From: Phascolarctos cinereus
Taxonomy: Eukaryota; Chordata; Mammalia; Diprotodontia; Phascolarctidae
NCBI RefSeq assembly: GCF_002099425.1
Contig: NW_018344068.1
Coordinates: 2,338,001-2,402,000, forward strand
Direction: 5' to 3'
Length of the DNA: 64,000 nt
The notes below the pieces were generated by a model. It was not told where the DNA came from. It made no database searches and worked only from the letters and a program-made list of their open reading frames with translations. This document shows positions 1-10,989 of the stretch, one piece after another. Numbering within the stretch: the stretch's first letter is position 1; each line of letters starts with the position of its first letter. The position numbers and the translations under genes were made by a program.

Positions 1-450
1 TTGGCTCCCTATGGCCTCTAGGCTAAAATAAAAACTTATTTTTCCAGACTGATTTCACGTTACTGCCCCTCAGGCACTCTACTTTCTAACCCAACTGACC
101 TGTCTGATGGTCCCCACCCTGGACGTTCCATCATCTCCCGTTCTTCCACCTCTGTTCTAGGCACATGCTCTGCCTCCCTCCCCAAGCTCTCTTTATCTTG
201 CCTCTTGGAATCCACCGCTTTCCTGAAGGCACAGTTCAAAAGCCATCTCAGTTTAATGTTCCCTGCTCTCTTGAAATTAGTTGGTCTTTATTTTGAATTT
301 GCTTATCTGTAGACTCGGTGTTTTTTCCCCCCAGTAGAATGTAAGCTACTTGAGGGCAGGAATTTTTTGTTTTGGCTTTGGATTCCTGGTGTGTAACAGT
401 CCTGGCATATAGTAGGAACTTAATAAATGCTTGTTGGATTTAACTGAATG
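1..450 (+). mobile_element. L2 LINE 3' region
   Basis: GTAAGCTACTTGAGGGCAGG..CTGGCATATAGTAGGAACTT..AATAAATGCTTGTTG is the L2 3' end. Upstream CCTGAAGGCACAGTTCAAAAG continues the L2 pattern. It probably extends beyond the window start. Confidence 0.75.
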
Positions 451-1730
451 ACGCAGTCAGTACTTTAAATACTCACCTAGTTCTGGGAAGGGAGGTGGGA
501 GGGTGGTATGTGTGGTTAGTAGGGGCTGTAGGAATAGAATGAGCTCCTAGATCAGGGTTTGGCTGAGCCTCCCTGCTGCCCTGACTCTTCCTCACTATTG
601 TACCATACTGTGTCACAGTGGGACAAGCTCTGTGTCTGTAGGCCTCCAGAATCAAGAAGACCTTGTGTTTTCTTTAATACCTTCCAATGAGAGGACGGGC
701 TGAAGTAGGAGCTTTGGGAACAAAGGGCATTGTATGTATCACAGTAGTCTGTGAGGAGACAGAAAAACCCCAGGGCCTTACTGCCGGGGGATAATTGTGG
801 GGAACAGTCACTTTCTACGTGGAGGCCCATATTGCAGAGTCGTATAGGTTCCCTGTCTTAGTCCTATCCTTTGCTGAGACCTAGGCACAGGTGTATCCTA
901 TCTCTCCCTGCAATAAGATAGAATTCCTTATCTTTCCAAAATGTGTGTCCTTAGCCCCTCAGAGACCTCAGAACCAAGATCTGTAACTCTGGGCAGATTG
1001 CCCTCAGGCTGGTAGAGCTGAGAGGACAGAAGGAGGCCTAGACTATTGCAGGCTGATCCTCAATGCTGGTACAAGGGTGTTTTGTTGGTAGTATTGGAAT
1101 GTACCAAGATTCAGAGATTGCAGAATCAGGTATTGGGCGCTGTTCAGAGGCAGAAGCATAAATACCCCCTGCTCCTGCTCCTGGTCTGGCTTCCCTTCAA
1201 GGCACTGGGTAAATGCCAGTTTCCAGGTTAAGAAAGCTTTGGACAACCATACCCAACAGAGGCTAAGATCTGTTGTTTTAGGGCACAGGTTGACCAGGGT
1301 TACAAATAATGGAAGAGAAAGGAGGAGAAGGGAGGGGGAAAAAAGGATAGGTCATGAGGGCAACAAGAAAAGGAACATGATGAGTATAGAAGAAGGAAAT
1401 CAGGAGTGAGAAAACAGAAGACTGTGTCCCATGAGATGTTCTTAATAGAAATTGAACCAGCCAGCATTAAGAGCAACTGAGAGTGGCCTTGAGGAGTATG
1501 GGCCCCCTGGGCTGTGGAGCCAGTGGGGGGTGTGTGTGCATGATAGAGTCAGTCTCTTAGTGCATTGGCTGTGGCAGGAAATTCATCTTTCACTACGTGC
1601 ATCAGGGGAAGGGGGTGCCTTCTCCAGGGGTAAAACCTATCCTGAGATGGAGGTAAATAAAACCTCTTTAGATATAACAGAAATAATAAAAATCACAGTC
1701 GTGACTACATTCCTCTGAGTACAGGAGGAG
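451..1730. other. No gene seen
   Basis: Non-repetitive or too decayed to classify. Short frames on both strands lack family resemblance and splice-bounded structure. Confidence 0.6.
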
Positions 1731-1955
1731 AGGAAACAGGCTTAAATTATAGCAGAAAGGATTTAGATTAAACATAAGGAAGAAATTTCAATGAGTTACC
1801 AGAGGGAGTTTCAGAGATCTTTCAGTCCAAGCTAAGTGCTTGTCTGTCTGGAGTAGTTTAATTGAAGGAGGGGAGGGGGGGTGCAGATTAAAAGATCTCC
1901 CTCTGGAAATCTTTTCCAGCTTTATAATTCTATGGTACACAGACCATAGAAACAC
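1731..1955 (+). mobile_element. CR1/L3-like 3' end
   Basis: AGGATTTAGATTAAACATAAGGAAG..CCTCTGGAAATCTTTTCCAGC..ATAATTCTATGG is the decayed 'TCCCTTCCAGC..TTCTATG' CR1-type terminus. Confidence 0.5.
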
Positions 1956-1956
1956 T

Positions 1957-2190
1957 GGAAAGCAGTGTGATATAATGGATTGGGTGCCAGACTTGGGGTT
2001 AGGAAGATCTGGATGCAAATCATGCCTCCTGCATTTACTAGCTAAGTGACCATGAGCAAATCCTTCCGCTTACTGAACATGTTTCCTTATCTGTGAAAAG
2101 GAAATAATAATTCATACCTCATAAGGCTCAAATGAAATAATGCTCATAGCATGCTTTGCAAACTTTAAAGCTCTCTATAAATAAATGTCA
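1957..2190 (+). mobile_element. MIR SINE
   Basis: TGTGATATAATGGATTGGGTG..TTTACTAGCTAAGTGACC..TAAAGCTCTCTATAAATAAATG; nearly full-length MIR-type element. Confidence 0.75.
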
Positions 2191-2419
2191 ATTCTAACCT
2201 TAAAATTATCTTTTTAGAAGTGGAAGAGTGACCCACAAATGTAAATGTTCTGCCGGACAACTGATTATTGTCCAAAGACCAGCCCTAACCTGCAGATTCT
2301 TGGTCATCTGCTGTCTCTTGTTTGGTTGCTGGACAAATAACCATTAGGTATGACTAGCACTCGATAGGACACAACAAAAGGGTGATCAATTGTACATAAT
2401 TTCCTCTTTTGTACCTGAA

Positions 2420-2860
2420 GGTAATTTTTTTTATAGTTAAATTTTTTTAATCATTTATTTTCTTTTCCTCCCACCTCTGTCCTTCCAACTGAGAAGGAAA
2501 AAAAAATAAAGAAAAAACAAAGCCCTTGTAAAAAATATCCATGATTATGTAAAACAAATTCTCATCCTGGCCATGTCAAAAAATACACACCTCATTTTAT
2601 ATATAGAATCCATTGTTTCTATTCCAGGAGATGAGTAGCATTCTTTTTTTTTTTGGCTACGCAATGGGGTTAAGTGACTTGCCCAGGGTCCCACAGCTAG
2701 TAAGTGTTATATGTGTCTAAAGCCAGATTTGAACTTGGGTCCTCCTGATTCCAGGGCCGGTGCTGTATCTACTGCACCACCTAGCTGCTGGGATGAGTAG
2801 CATTCTTTATCAGTTCTCTGGCTGATCATTAAGTAGATCAGAGTTTTTAAAACTCTGAGA
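2420..2860 (-). mobile_element. Old L1 3'UTR fragment
   Basis: AAACAAATTCTCATCCTGGCC..AAATACACACCTCATTTTATA matches the segment at about 5897-5950. Split by the SINE at 2647-2791. Confidence 0.5.
2647..2791 (-). mobile_element. Short tRNA-like marsupial SINE
   Basis: Minus-strand copy with T-run, GGGGTTAAGTGACTTGCCCAG and CACCACCTAGCTGC head. Flanked by a perfect 17-bp TSD, GATGAGTAGCATTCTTT (2630-2646 and 2792-2808). It sits in an older L1 (−) fragment (about 2420-2860). Confidence 0.93.
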
Positions 2861-2929
2861 ATAAGGCTTAAAGATGATTAAATAAACATTGTGTATGTGT
2901 GTACACATATATAATGCATTTATATCCAA

Positions 2930-3270
2930 TTCAAAAACATTTATTAAGCATATATTATTTTCTATTTAAAACTCTGCACTCAGCACTTAGGGAGAGAGCC
3001 AAGGGTGAATAAGCCACAATCCCTTGACCTTAAGGAGTTTTACAATCCAGTAGGGGGAAATAAGATAGATACAGAAATAAATACAGTAGAAATTAGTAAA
3101 TGTTAAGTGTTTTAGGAAAATACAGAATGCTTAGAATCAGATGAGGGAGAAATCATCTTCATCTAGGGGAATTAGGGAAGGTTTCCTGGAGGGGCTGGCA
3201 TTTAAATGGGGTTTGAATGTCACATAGGCTGCCAACAGGTGCAGCTAAGAGGGAGGGCCTTCTAGGACGC
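2930..3270 (+). repeat. Ancient mammalian repeat, same family as 32610-34230
   Basis: ATTCAAAAACATTTATTAAGC..TTGACCTTAAGGAGTTTTACAATCC..GGGAAGGTTTCCTGGAGGGGC..TTTAAATGGGGTTTGAATG. Confidence 0.5.
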
Positions 3271-3283
3271 GTAACACAACAAC

Positions 3284-4289
3284 AGTGTAATGGTCAAAGG
3301 ATATCAATAGTCAGTTTTCAGATGAAGAAATTAAAGCCCTCTATAGTCATATAAAAAACGCTCTAAATCACCATTAATTAGAGAAATGTAAATCAAAACA
3401 ACTTTCAGGTACCACATCACACCTATCAGATTGGCCAACATGACAAAACAGGAAAATGATAAATGCTGGAAAAGATGTGGGAAAATTGGAACACTAATGT
3501 ATTGCTGGTGGAGTTGTGAACTGATCCAACCATTCTGGAGAGCCATTTGGAACTATGCACAAAAGGCTATACGACTGTGCATTCCCTTTGACCCAGCAAT
3601 AGCACTTCTAGGGCTATATCCCAAAGAGATCGTACAAATGGGAAAAGGACCCACATGTACAAAAATATTTATAGCAGCTCTTTCTGTGGTGGCAAAGAAT
3701 TGGAAATTGAGGGGATGCCCATCAGTTGGGGAATGGCTGAACAAGTTGTGGTGTATGAATGTAATTGGAATACTATTGTGCTATAAGAAATGATGAGCAA
3801 GTAGAATTCAGAAAAACCTGAAAATACTTGTATGGACTGATACTGAGTGAAGTGAGCAGAACCAGGAGAATGTTGTACACAGGAATAGCCACTTTATGTG
3901 ATGACTGACTTTCATACATTTAGCCCCTCTCAGCAATGCAAGGATCTAAGACATCTCCCAAGGTCTCATGATGGAAAATGCTATCCACAGCCAGAGAAAG
4001 AACTATGGAGTTTGAATGCGGATTGAAGCATACTATTTGCTTTTTTTTCCTTTCTGTTTTATTTTGTTTCCTCTTTCCTGTGGTTCCTCCTATTGGTTCT
4101 AATTCTTCCTTACAACATCACTAATGTGAAGATATGTTTAATAGGAATATGTATGTATAGCCTATATCAGATTGTGTGCCATCTTAAGGAGGGAGAGGGG
4201 GAGGGAGGGGGAGAAAAATTTAAAACTCAAAAGCTTATGGAAGTGATTGTTGATAAATAAAAATAAATTAATAAAAAAAGAAAAAAAAG
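3284..4289 (+). mobile_element. L1 LINE, 5'-truncated, with ORF2 C-terminus and 3'UTR
   Basis: The frame at 3431-3793 encodes CWWSCELIQPFWRAIW, IPFDPAIALLGLYPKEI and TKIFIAALSVVAKNWKLRG, the C-terminal end of L1 ORF2. The marsupial L1 3'UTR follows (GAACCAGGAGAATGTTGTAC.., CTATGGAGTTTGAATG..) with an A-rich end at about 4245-4289. No full ORF2 remains. Confidence 0.85.
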
Positions 4290-4542
4290 AGATGATGAGC
4301 AGGCAGACTTCAGAAAAACTTGGAAAAACTTATATGAACTGATGCTAAGTGAAGTGAGCAGAACCAGGAGAACATTGTACACGGTAACAATCACATTATG
4401 TGATGACTAATTTTGATAGACTTAGCCCCTCTCAGCAATGCAAGGATCTAAGACAACTCCAAGACTCATGATGGAAAATGCTGTCCACATCCAGAAAAAA
4501 AAAACAAACTATGGAGTCTGAATGGAGATCGAAGCATATTAT

Positions 4543-4599
<57 letters not shown>

Positions 4600-4810
4600 C
4601 TTCTTTCTCATGGTTTTTCCCATTGATGCTAATTCTTCTTTACAACATAATGTGAAAATAGGTTTAATATGAATGTATATGTTGAGCCTAAATAAATGTA
4701 TACTCTGTCTTGGGGTTGGGGAGGGGAGAGATGGGGAGAAAATTTGGAACTCAAAATCTTATGGAGGTGAATGTTGAAAACTAAAAATAAATAAATTTAT
4801 TTTTTAAAAA
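4290..4810 (+). mobile_element. Second L1 3' end, head-to-tail with the first
   Basis: Restarts at GATGATGAGCAGGCAGACTT, a stretch also present near 3790 in the preceding element, then continues through the same 3'UTR to AAAATAAATAAATTT. It includes a (CT)n run at 4543-4596. The tandem arrangement may be two insertions or a local duplication. Confidence 0.8.
4543..4596. repeat. (CT)n microsatellite
   Basis: Nearly pure CT dinucleotide run inside the L1 3'UTR, at the position where related copies hold a T/C-rich tract. It creates the spurious RERERE and SLSLSL frames on both strands. Confidence 0.95.
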
Positions 4811-4896
4811 ATTCTATTAATGTTATGATATGGAGGAGACTCTGATTTCTCAATGGCTATGCTAGAGGAGCCCAGGGCTTGGAAAGTCTTACTAAG

Positions 4897-5152
4897 CAAT
4901 AAGGATGGTGCAGTGGGTAGAGGGCCTGGCCTGGAGTCGGGAAGACTCATCTTCCTGAGTTCAAATCTGGCCTCAGACGGTTACTAGCTATGTGACTCTG
5001 GGCAAATCATTTAACCCTACTTGCCTCAGTTTCCTCATGTGTAAAATGAGCTGAAAAAGAAAATGGCAAACCACTTCAGTATCTTTGCTAAGAAAATCCC
5101 AAATGAGGTCACAAAGAGTTGGACATGACTGAACAACCACGAAAACCAAGGT
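4897..5152 (+). mobile_element. RTE-tailed tRNA-like SINE
   Basis: Same family as 6508-6765: GGTGCAGTGGGTAGAG..GAGTTCAAATCTGGCCTCAG..AAATGGCAAACCACTTCAG..GGTCACAAAGAGTTGGACAT. Confidence 0.85.
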
Positions 5153-5760
5153 GTGATGGCTTTGAGTGTAGGCTGGTATACTTTGAGTTTAGACTACCTC
5201 ATCTATGGTCCAAGGACTAATCTAGCTAAATGCAAGCTCATCACCAGAAGATGAATATTTTTGACTACTGCAACCCACGAAGACCTTCAATAAAGCGTGT
5301 GATTATCAGTGTAAGGAGAAGAACCCACATCAATGAAATCTGAATTGAGTTGGATGTTACAATGTATAGTACATATTCAATGTTCTTTCATTCAAGGGCC
5401 AATTTGACCTCAGTAACTCATTTTTTCTCATGTCCCAATAGGTGGATACTAGACCAGTCTGACTCTGGAACAAGTGAGGAAACACAAAACTGAAGAAAAG
5501 ATAACTGAAGTAACCAAGTATGTATTAAACACTTACTGTGCCAAATACTAGGGCTTCAAAGAAAGGTTAAAAAAATTACAGTTCTTGCCCTCAAGGATCT
5601 TTTGTTTTTGTTTTTTAATATATTTTATTAATTTCATTAAACATTTCCCAATGACATGTAAATTTTTTTAATATTTATTTTAAAAATTTAGTTTCAAATT
5701 CTCTCCTACCCTCTGACACCTGCCCTCAATGATCTTAATTTTTTTAAATTATAAACATGT

Positions 5761-5800
5761 ATGTGTATATATATATATATATACACACACATATATATAA
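5761..5800. repeat. (TA)n/(CA)n microsatellite
   Basis: Alternating TATATA and CACACA inside the L1 (−) complex; a similar A/T tract lies at about 7126-7200. Confidence 0.85.
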
Positions 5801-6210
5801 TTCAAGCATTTATTATCTTTTCCTCTCACTGTCTCCTCCCCCCAACATTCTTTAAAAAAAGAAAGAGAAAATCCTCATAACTAATGTTTTGTCCAGCAAA
5901 ACAAATTCCCACATTGGCCATGTCCAAAAATATATGTCTCATTCTACATTTTAAATCTATCACCTCTGTGACAGAAGGTGGAGGCCTGTTTCATCTTCAG
6001 TCCTCTAGACTCAGTGTATCATTGAATTGATCAGAGATCTAAAGTCTTTCAAAGCCTTTTTTTTATAATGTTGTCACTGTATAATTTTTTCCCCTACTTC
6101 TGCTCCCCCCTCTCTGTATCTGTTCATAAAGATCTTCCCAGTTTCCTCTGAAGTGTCCATTTCATAATTCTCCATGGCACAATAATATTCCATTACAATC
6201 ACATGCTATG

Positions 6211-6366
6211 TATAACCTATATCAGATTGTTTGCCATCTTGGGGAGAGGGGTGGGGAGGGAAGGAGGGAGTGAGAAAAATTTGGAACTCAAAATCTTATT
6301 AAAAATGAATGTTGAAAACTATTGTTACATGTAATTAGAAAAAATAAAATACTATTTATAATAAAA
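6211..6366 (+). mobile_element. Short L1 3'UTR insertion
   Basis: CCTATATCAGATTGTTTGCC..GGAACTCAAAATCTTATT..AAAAAATAAAATAC is a + strand L1 tail inside the minus-strand L1. It is flanked by CACATGCTAT (about 6200) and CACATACTAT (about 6368), a 10-bp duplication with one change. Confidence 0.6.
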
Positions 6367-6507
6367 AACACATACTATAATTTGTTTAGCCATTCTCCAA
6401 TAAGAAGTCATCCCTTCAGTTTTTACTGTTTGGCTTCTAGGAAAAGAGCTACCACAAATATTTTTGTAACTAGAAGTCCCTTTCCTCTTATTTTATTTCT
6501 TTAGGGC

Positions 6508-6765
6508 GTGGGCAGCTAGGTGGAGCAGCAGATAGAGCACCAGACTGGGAAGCAGAAAGACTCATCTTCCTGAGTTCAAATCTGACCTCAAACATTTACT
6601 AGCTGTGTGAACCCGGGCAAGTCACTTAACTGCTTGCCTCAGTTTCCTCCTCTATAAAATGAACTGGAGAAGAAAATGAAAAACCACTCCTGTACCTTTG
6701 CCAAGAAAACCCCAAATGGGGTCACAAAGAGTTGGACACGACTGAAATGATTAAATAACATGAAT
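6508..6765 (+). mobile_element. RTE-tailed tRNA-like SINE
   Basis: GGGCAGCTAGGTGGAGCAGC head, GAGTTCAAATCTGACCTCA B-box region, CTCAGTTTCCTCCTCTATAAAATG, then the RTE tail AAACCCCAAATGGGGTCACA..GGACACGACTGAA. Inserted in the minus-strand L1. Confidence 0.85.
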
Positions 6766-7654
6766 CTAGTCTGGTCAAATGGTATACGCAGTTGAGTAAT
6801 TTATTTTTCATCGTAGTTCAAATTGTTTTCCAGAATGGCTGGACCAATTTACAGCTCCGTCAACAATGCATTAGTGTGCCTGTTCTCCCAGTCTGCTCAA
6901 CATTTGTCAATTTCCTCTTTTGGCCTTTTTGCCAGTCCAATGGGTGTGTGATAGAACTTCAGAGTTTCTTTAATTCCTATTTCTCAAATTATTAGTGACT
7001 TGAAACATTTTAAGAATATAATTATGGATAGTTTAGATTTCTTCCTTTGAAAACTGCCTATTTATAGTCCTTGACCATTTATCTATTGGGAAATGGTTCT
7101 TAATCCTATAAATTTGAATCTATTACCTATGTGTGTGTATACACACATATATACATACATATATTCCATATAACTAAATATATATGTATATATGTTATGA
7201 GACCTTTAGTAGAGAAGTCCACTGCAAAAATTCTTCCCAATTGCCAATTTCCCATTTGTTTTTGCAAAAACTTTTAAGTTTTATATAATCAAAATTGTCT
7301 GTTTTATTTTCTTTAATTCTATCACATTTCCTCATGAACTCTTTCCCTAAGCCATAAATCTGAAAGGCAACTTGTTTCTTGTTCCTCTAAGGAGAATTTA
7401 CATTCTAAGGGAGAACAGTACAAAATGTAAAAAGCTAGATGGATACAAGATAGAGGGAAGGAGAAAGGTACTGTGCTCATAAGCCAATATATTTTGAGGT
7501 GAAAAGGACCTCAGAGATCACCTAGTCCAAACTCTTCACTTTACAGATAGGGTAATTGAGGCCCAGAGAGGTTTACAGAAAAGAATCAGAAAGAGCAAGA
7601 AAAAATTATTTAACTTAAATCTACAGTTGTTATTGTCATTTTTATTTTTTATAA

Positions 7655-7915
7655 CAGGGGGCAGGTAGGGGGTATAGTAGATAGAGCATTAGACTTGGAG
7701 TCTTGAAATCCTAAGTTTAAATCTGTCCTCAGACATTTACTAGCTGTGTGACGCCAGGCAAATCATTTAACTTCTCTGGGCCTCAATTTCCTTATCAGTA
7801 AAATGGGAATAATAGTACTTATTTCTCATGGTTGTTATGATAATAAAAATGAGATAATATTTGTAAAGCAATTTTCAATCCTTAAAGTGCTATATAAATT
7901 CTAGCTATTGGTATG
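7655..7915 (+). mobile_element. MIR-type SINE
   Basis: GATAGAGCATTAGACTTGGAG..TTACTAGCTGTGTGACGCC..TAAAGTGCTATATAAATTCTAGC. Confidence 0.8.
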
Positions 7916-8360
7916 ATATGAGAATTGTCAGATAAAAAGCATGAAGTTGGTTTCAAGTATTTATCACATATTTATGTCACATGATAATTGGTCTAAATGT
8001 AGTAGACTGCATAGTCCTAGAGAGCAGGAGTTGTTTCTGATTTCATCTTTGTATTAATGTCAATCAGTCAATAAGTACTGATTAGGCACTTACTGTGTTC
8101 CAGGCACAGGGCTTGGTCTGAGTGTATGAGTTCAAGGAATGAAACAATTGTTCCTCACTAAGCGCTCTTATTCTATTGTAAGTGTCCTTGGCAGATGCAT
8201 TAATAATAGTAAGTGCTTAATCACTGCCTATTGAATTGCATTGAAAGGAAAGGAAAACGACTTATTCAAAGAGTTCTTAAAGGAGTATAGATAGGAAAAG
8301 TGAAAAGTCATAGGATCACAGAATTTAAACATTACACTAATCCTGAGATGCTCAAGGGGC

Positions 8361-8560
8361 TTGGTATAGACAGTCTATTCTTTTCTCTCTTGGATAAAGA
8401 TCACTTAGAGAAGAAACTTTCAGGGCAAGAAAAGCACTCTTCCTCTGCTTGAGAAGAACATCTCAACTCTGTGAAGGAGGGATGGGGATGGAGGACATGG
8501 AAGAGGAGCCTTGTACCCATCTGAAGAACTTCTGTCTAATGGTATCCTCCAGACAGAGTG
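8361..8560 (+). repeat. Unrecognised repeat, copy 1
   Basis: CTTGGTATAGACAGTCTATTC..TCTTGGATAAAGATCACTTAG..AGAGAAGAAACTTTCAG resembles CTTGGTATAGACTCTAATCT..TCTTAGATAAAGAGTGACATG..AGAAGAAACTATAAAAAA at 10391. Similarity weakens but continues for about 200 bp. Confidence 0.4.
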
Positions 8561-9057
8561 GCCGGTCAGTCAGAGCCATCATGACAGGGTAACTAACCTG
8601 CTCTAGTCTGCAGCTTCTTGAGTAGGGAGGCTTTCTCTGCCCATTCATTTCTCAGGACCCATCTTGAACTTGGGGAAAGCTAAGGAAATCTTGATAGCAG
8701 GACTGATCGCAGAAGTAAGGTATGACTATTATGGATAGGCTATTTTCTTCCTTAGTGTGGTATTTCTTCATATCCTATTATATTTCTGTCAAAGGACCCT
8801 TAATGTCTGACAGTAATACTAGGGAAACAGGTGGTGCTCTGGTCAGACACCGCTGAATCCAATAAAAACCAGGCTTCAGGGAGGGGATCTTGGAGAGCAA
8901 AGGTTATCTGTGCTTCTTACCTTGGATATCAACCTGCTTGTCTTACACCTTATGCAGGCTTAGAAAATGCTTAGCCAGGAGAATGGGAAATGGGACAACC
9001 AGAGGCTTGAGAAGGTTACCTTCAGATCCAAGCCAGGGAGTTCAGCAACATAGGGTT

Positions 9058-9725
9058 GTGATGTTGTTGAGTTGTGTCCCCATGGACCAGCACACCATGC
9101 CAGGCCCTTCTATCCTCCACTTTCAAAGTCTGTCCAAGTTCATGCTTGTTGTTTCCATGACTCTATCTACTCATCTCATCTTCTGCCATCCCCTTTTCCT
9201 TCTGCCTTCAGTCTTTCCCAACTCTTTTCCAATGAGTCCCATCTTCTCATTATGTGGCCAAAGTATTTTAAGCTTCAGCTTCAGTATTTGACCTTCCAGT
9301 GAATAGTCTGAATTAATTTCTGTAAGTATTGACTGATTTTATCTCCTTGCTGTCCAAGAGATTCTCAGAAGTCTTCTACAGCACCACATTTTGAAGGTGT
9401 CGATTCTGCGTGCTTAGCTTTCCTTTTGGTCCAACTCTCACAGCCATGCAGTGCTCCTGGAAAAACCATAGCTTTAACTATCTGGACCAGGCCTGCACAA
9501 CCTGCAGCTTGCTAAAGGATTTCAGGTGGCCCTTGAAAAATATAGAGGATGTTTTCCTCCCGAAATCCTTTGGCGGGCCACAGGTTGCTTGGGCCTGATC
9601 TGGACCTTTGTCGACAAGTTGATGTCTCTGCTTTTTAGTACGTTGATTTGCTTTCCTTTCAAGGAGCAAGTTCCTTTAATTTCATGGCTGTGATCACCAT
9701 TTACAAGTGATCTTTGAGCCCAAGA
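9058..9725 (-). mobile_element. RTE/BovB-like LINE fragment
   Basis: On the + strand, TTGTTGAGTTGTGTCCCCATG, TTTTCCAATGAGTCCCATCTTC, GGCCAAAGTATTTTAAGCTTCAGC and GGAAAAACCATAGCTTTAACTA track the reverse complement of the 3' part of BovB-type RTE LINEs, in the same order as in ruminant BovB. This covers the reverse-transcriptase C-terminal region and 3' end. It is decayed and holds the hAT MITE at 9488-9597. It could be the marsupial RTE clade rather than BovB itself. Confidence 0.75.
9488..9597. mobile_element. 110-bp hAT-type MITE
   Basis: Termini CAGGCCTGCACAACCTG and CAGGTTGCTTGGGCCTG are inverted repeats. The element is flanked by a perfect 8-bp TSD, ATCTGGAC (9480-9487 and 9598-9605). 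Removing it restores an uninterrupted RTE LINE sequence (CTATCTGGACCTTTGTCGAC). Confidence 0.85.
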
Positions 9726-10192
9726 ATATGAAATCTGACATTAATAGACACTGCCACATTATAGCATTTAGCCCAGGGAATGGCCATCCCAAGAGATCTT
9801 TAAGAAGTGGACAGATTCCTTAAAATCAAAACTCCCTGCCCCTCCCCCTGCCAATGACTTGTTTTTCTGAGCTCATAGGCACCTAGCATCTTTTGTATTT
9901 GCATACACAGCCCAGTCTCAGTCTTCAGGCTGCATTTGTTTGCATCTTCCAGATAATTTCTGCATTTTCTGACCTGGAAGAAGCTGTATAACACCAAGGT
10001 AGGAGTGCCTGGACGTCCAAGCTAGGAGATACAGACTCAGGGTAAGACCCTGCAGTCCCACCTAGAGGAAATAGACCATCTCTGTCCACTTAGGATCATA
10101 CAGTTTAGAATTGTAAGGGACCTTAAAAGTCATCTAGTCTGACTTCGTTTTACAGATGAGGATACTGAAGGTCAGAAAAGACACATGACTTG

Positions 10193-10341
10193 AGCCAGCT
10201 AGGTGGCACGGTGGATAAACTCTGGCCTTAAAGTCAAGAGGACCTGAATTTAAATTCGGCCTCAGACACTTGACATTTACTAGCTTGTGTGACCCTGGCC
10301 AAGTCACTTAACCCTGATTGCCTCACCGGATAGAGAAAAAA
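10193..10341 (+). mobile_element. Short tRNA-like marsupial SINE
   Basis: AGCCAGCTAGGTGGCACGGTG..CCTGAATTTAAATTCGGCCTC..CAAGTCACTTAACCCTGATTG. TSD AAAAGACACATGACTTG / AAAAGACAAATGACTTG (17 bp, one change). Confidence 0.9.
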
Positions 10342-10390
10342 AAAAGACAAATGACTTGCCTAAAGACACACACAAGTAACCACTCAGTGT

Positions 10391-10585
10391 GCTTGGTATA
10401 GACTCTAATCTTTTCTTTCTTAGATAAAGAGTGACATGGAGAAGAAACTATAAAAAATAAAAACTGCTGCTCTTCTGTTTACAGGTCTTATGTGTTACTT
10501 TGGGGAAAGAGGGCTGAGGAGGGAGACAGGGAATGAGAGGATTGCCAGGAAGGGAAGTCTTATACCCCGCTAAAGGATTCTTCAA
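10391..10585 (+). repeat. Unrecognised repeat, copy 2
   Basis: Second copy of the sequence at 8361-8560, same orientation, 2 kb away. I do not recognise the family; it could be an ancient SINE or LINE end or a local duplication. Confidence 0.4.
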
Positions 10586-10989
10586 ACAAGGACAGTGGTG
10601 AGCTAGCTGATTTAAATCCTGGCCCTCAGATCCCAAATCCTGTGCTCTTTCCACTCTCCTATGCCTTGTGGCTGTCCTTGATTATTCCCCTTGGCCTGGG
10701 CGGGAGATAGCACAAGTTCTCATTTGGCAGAACTGGGAGCTAACAGCTGGGAATGGCCTTCTTAGCCTCCGAGAGAGAATAGCGTGGGGCAGCTAGGCCT
10801 CAGTGCCTCCTGGAACCCTTCTTCCTCTTTCTTTCCCATTCCCCCCCTACCCACCCCAAGCTCCATTTGTGTTGAAGAAGTCAGGATCTTCTCTAGCCCT
10901 AGTCTGACCCTTGGAAGCCAGATCCTAAGCTCAACCTGAAGCTGAGGGGCCCTTGGTTAGCCCCCTTGTCAAAGGCAGACTGCACTGCA

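Larger units (their letters stand above)
5590..7392 (-). mobile_element. L1 LINE(s), minus strand, interrupted
   Basis: From right to left this reads as L1 ORF2 C-terminal and 3'UTR sequence. On the + strand, GTTTTCCAGAATGGCTGGAC, CAACAATGCATTAGTGTG and CTTTGAAAACTGCC are ORF2 antisense, and AAACAAATTCCCACATTGGC is an older-type 3'UTR. It is broken by an L1 (+) fragment (about 6211-6366), an RTE-tailed SINE (6508-6765) and A/T microsatellites (5761-5800, about 7126-7200). Confidence 0.7.

Noticed and set aside
3431-3793. 120-codon + frame
   Set aside because: L1 ORF2 C-terminus, not a host gene.
4432-4672. RERE- and SLSL-repeat frames
   Set aside because: Translation of the (CT)n tract in an L1 3'UTR.
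10193-10341. tRNA genes suggested by A/B-box-like GTTCAAAT motifs throughout
   Set aside because: All occurrences are in tRNA-derived SINEs with TSDs and A tails; none folds obviously as an intact tRNA.
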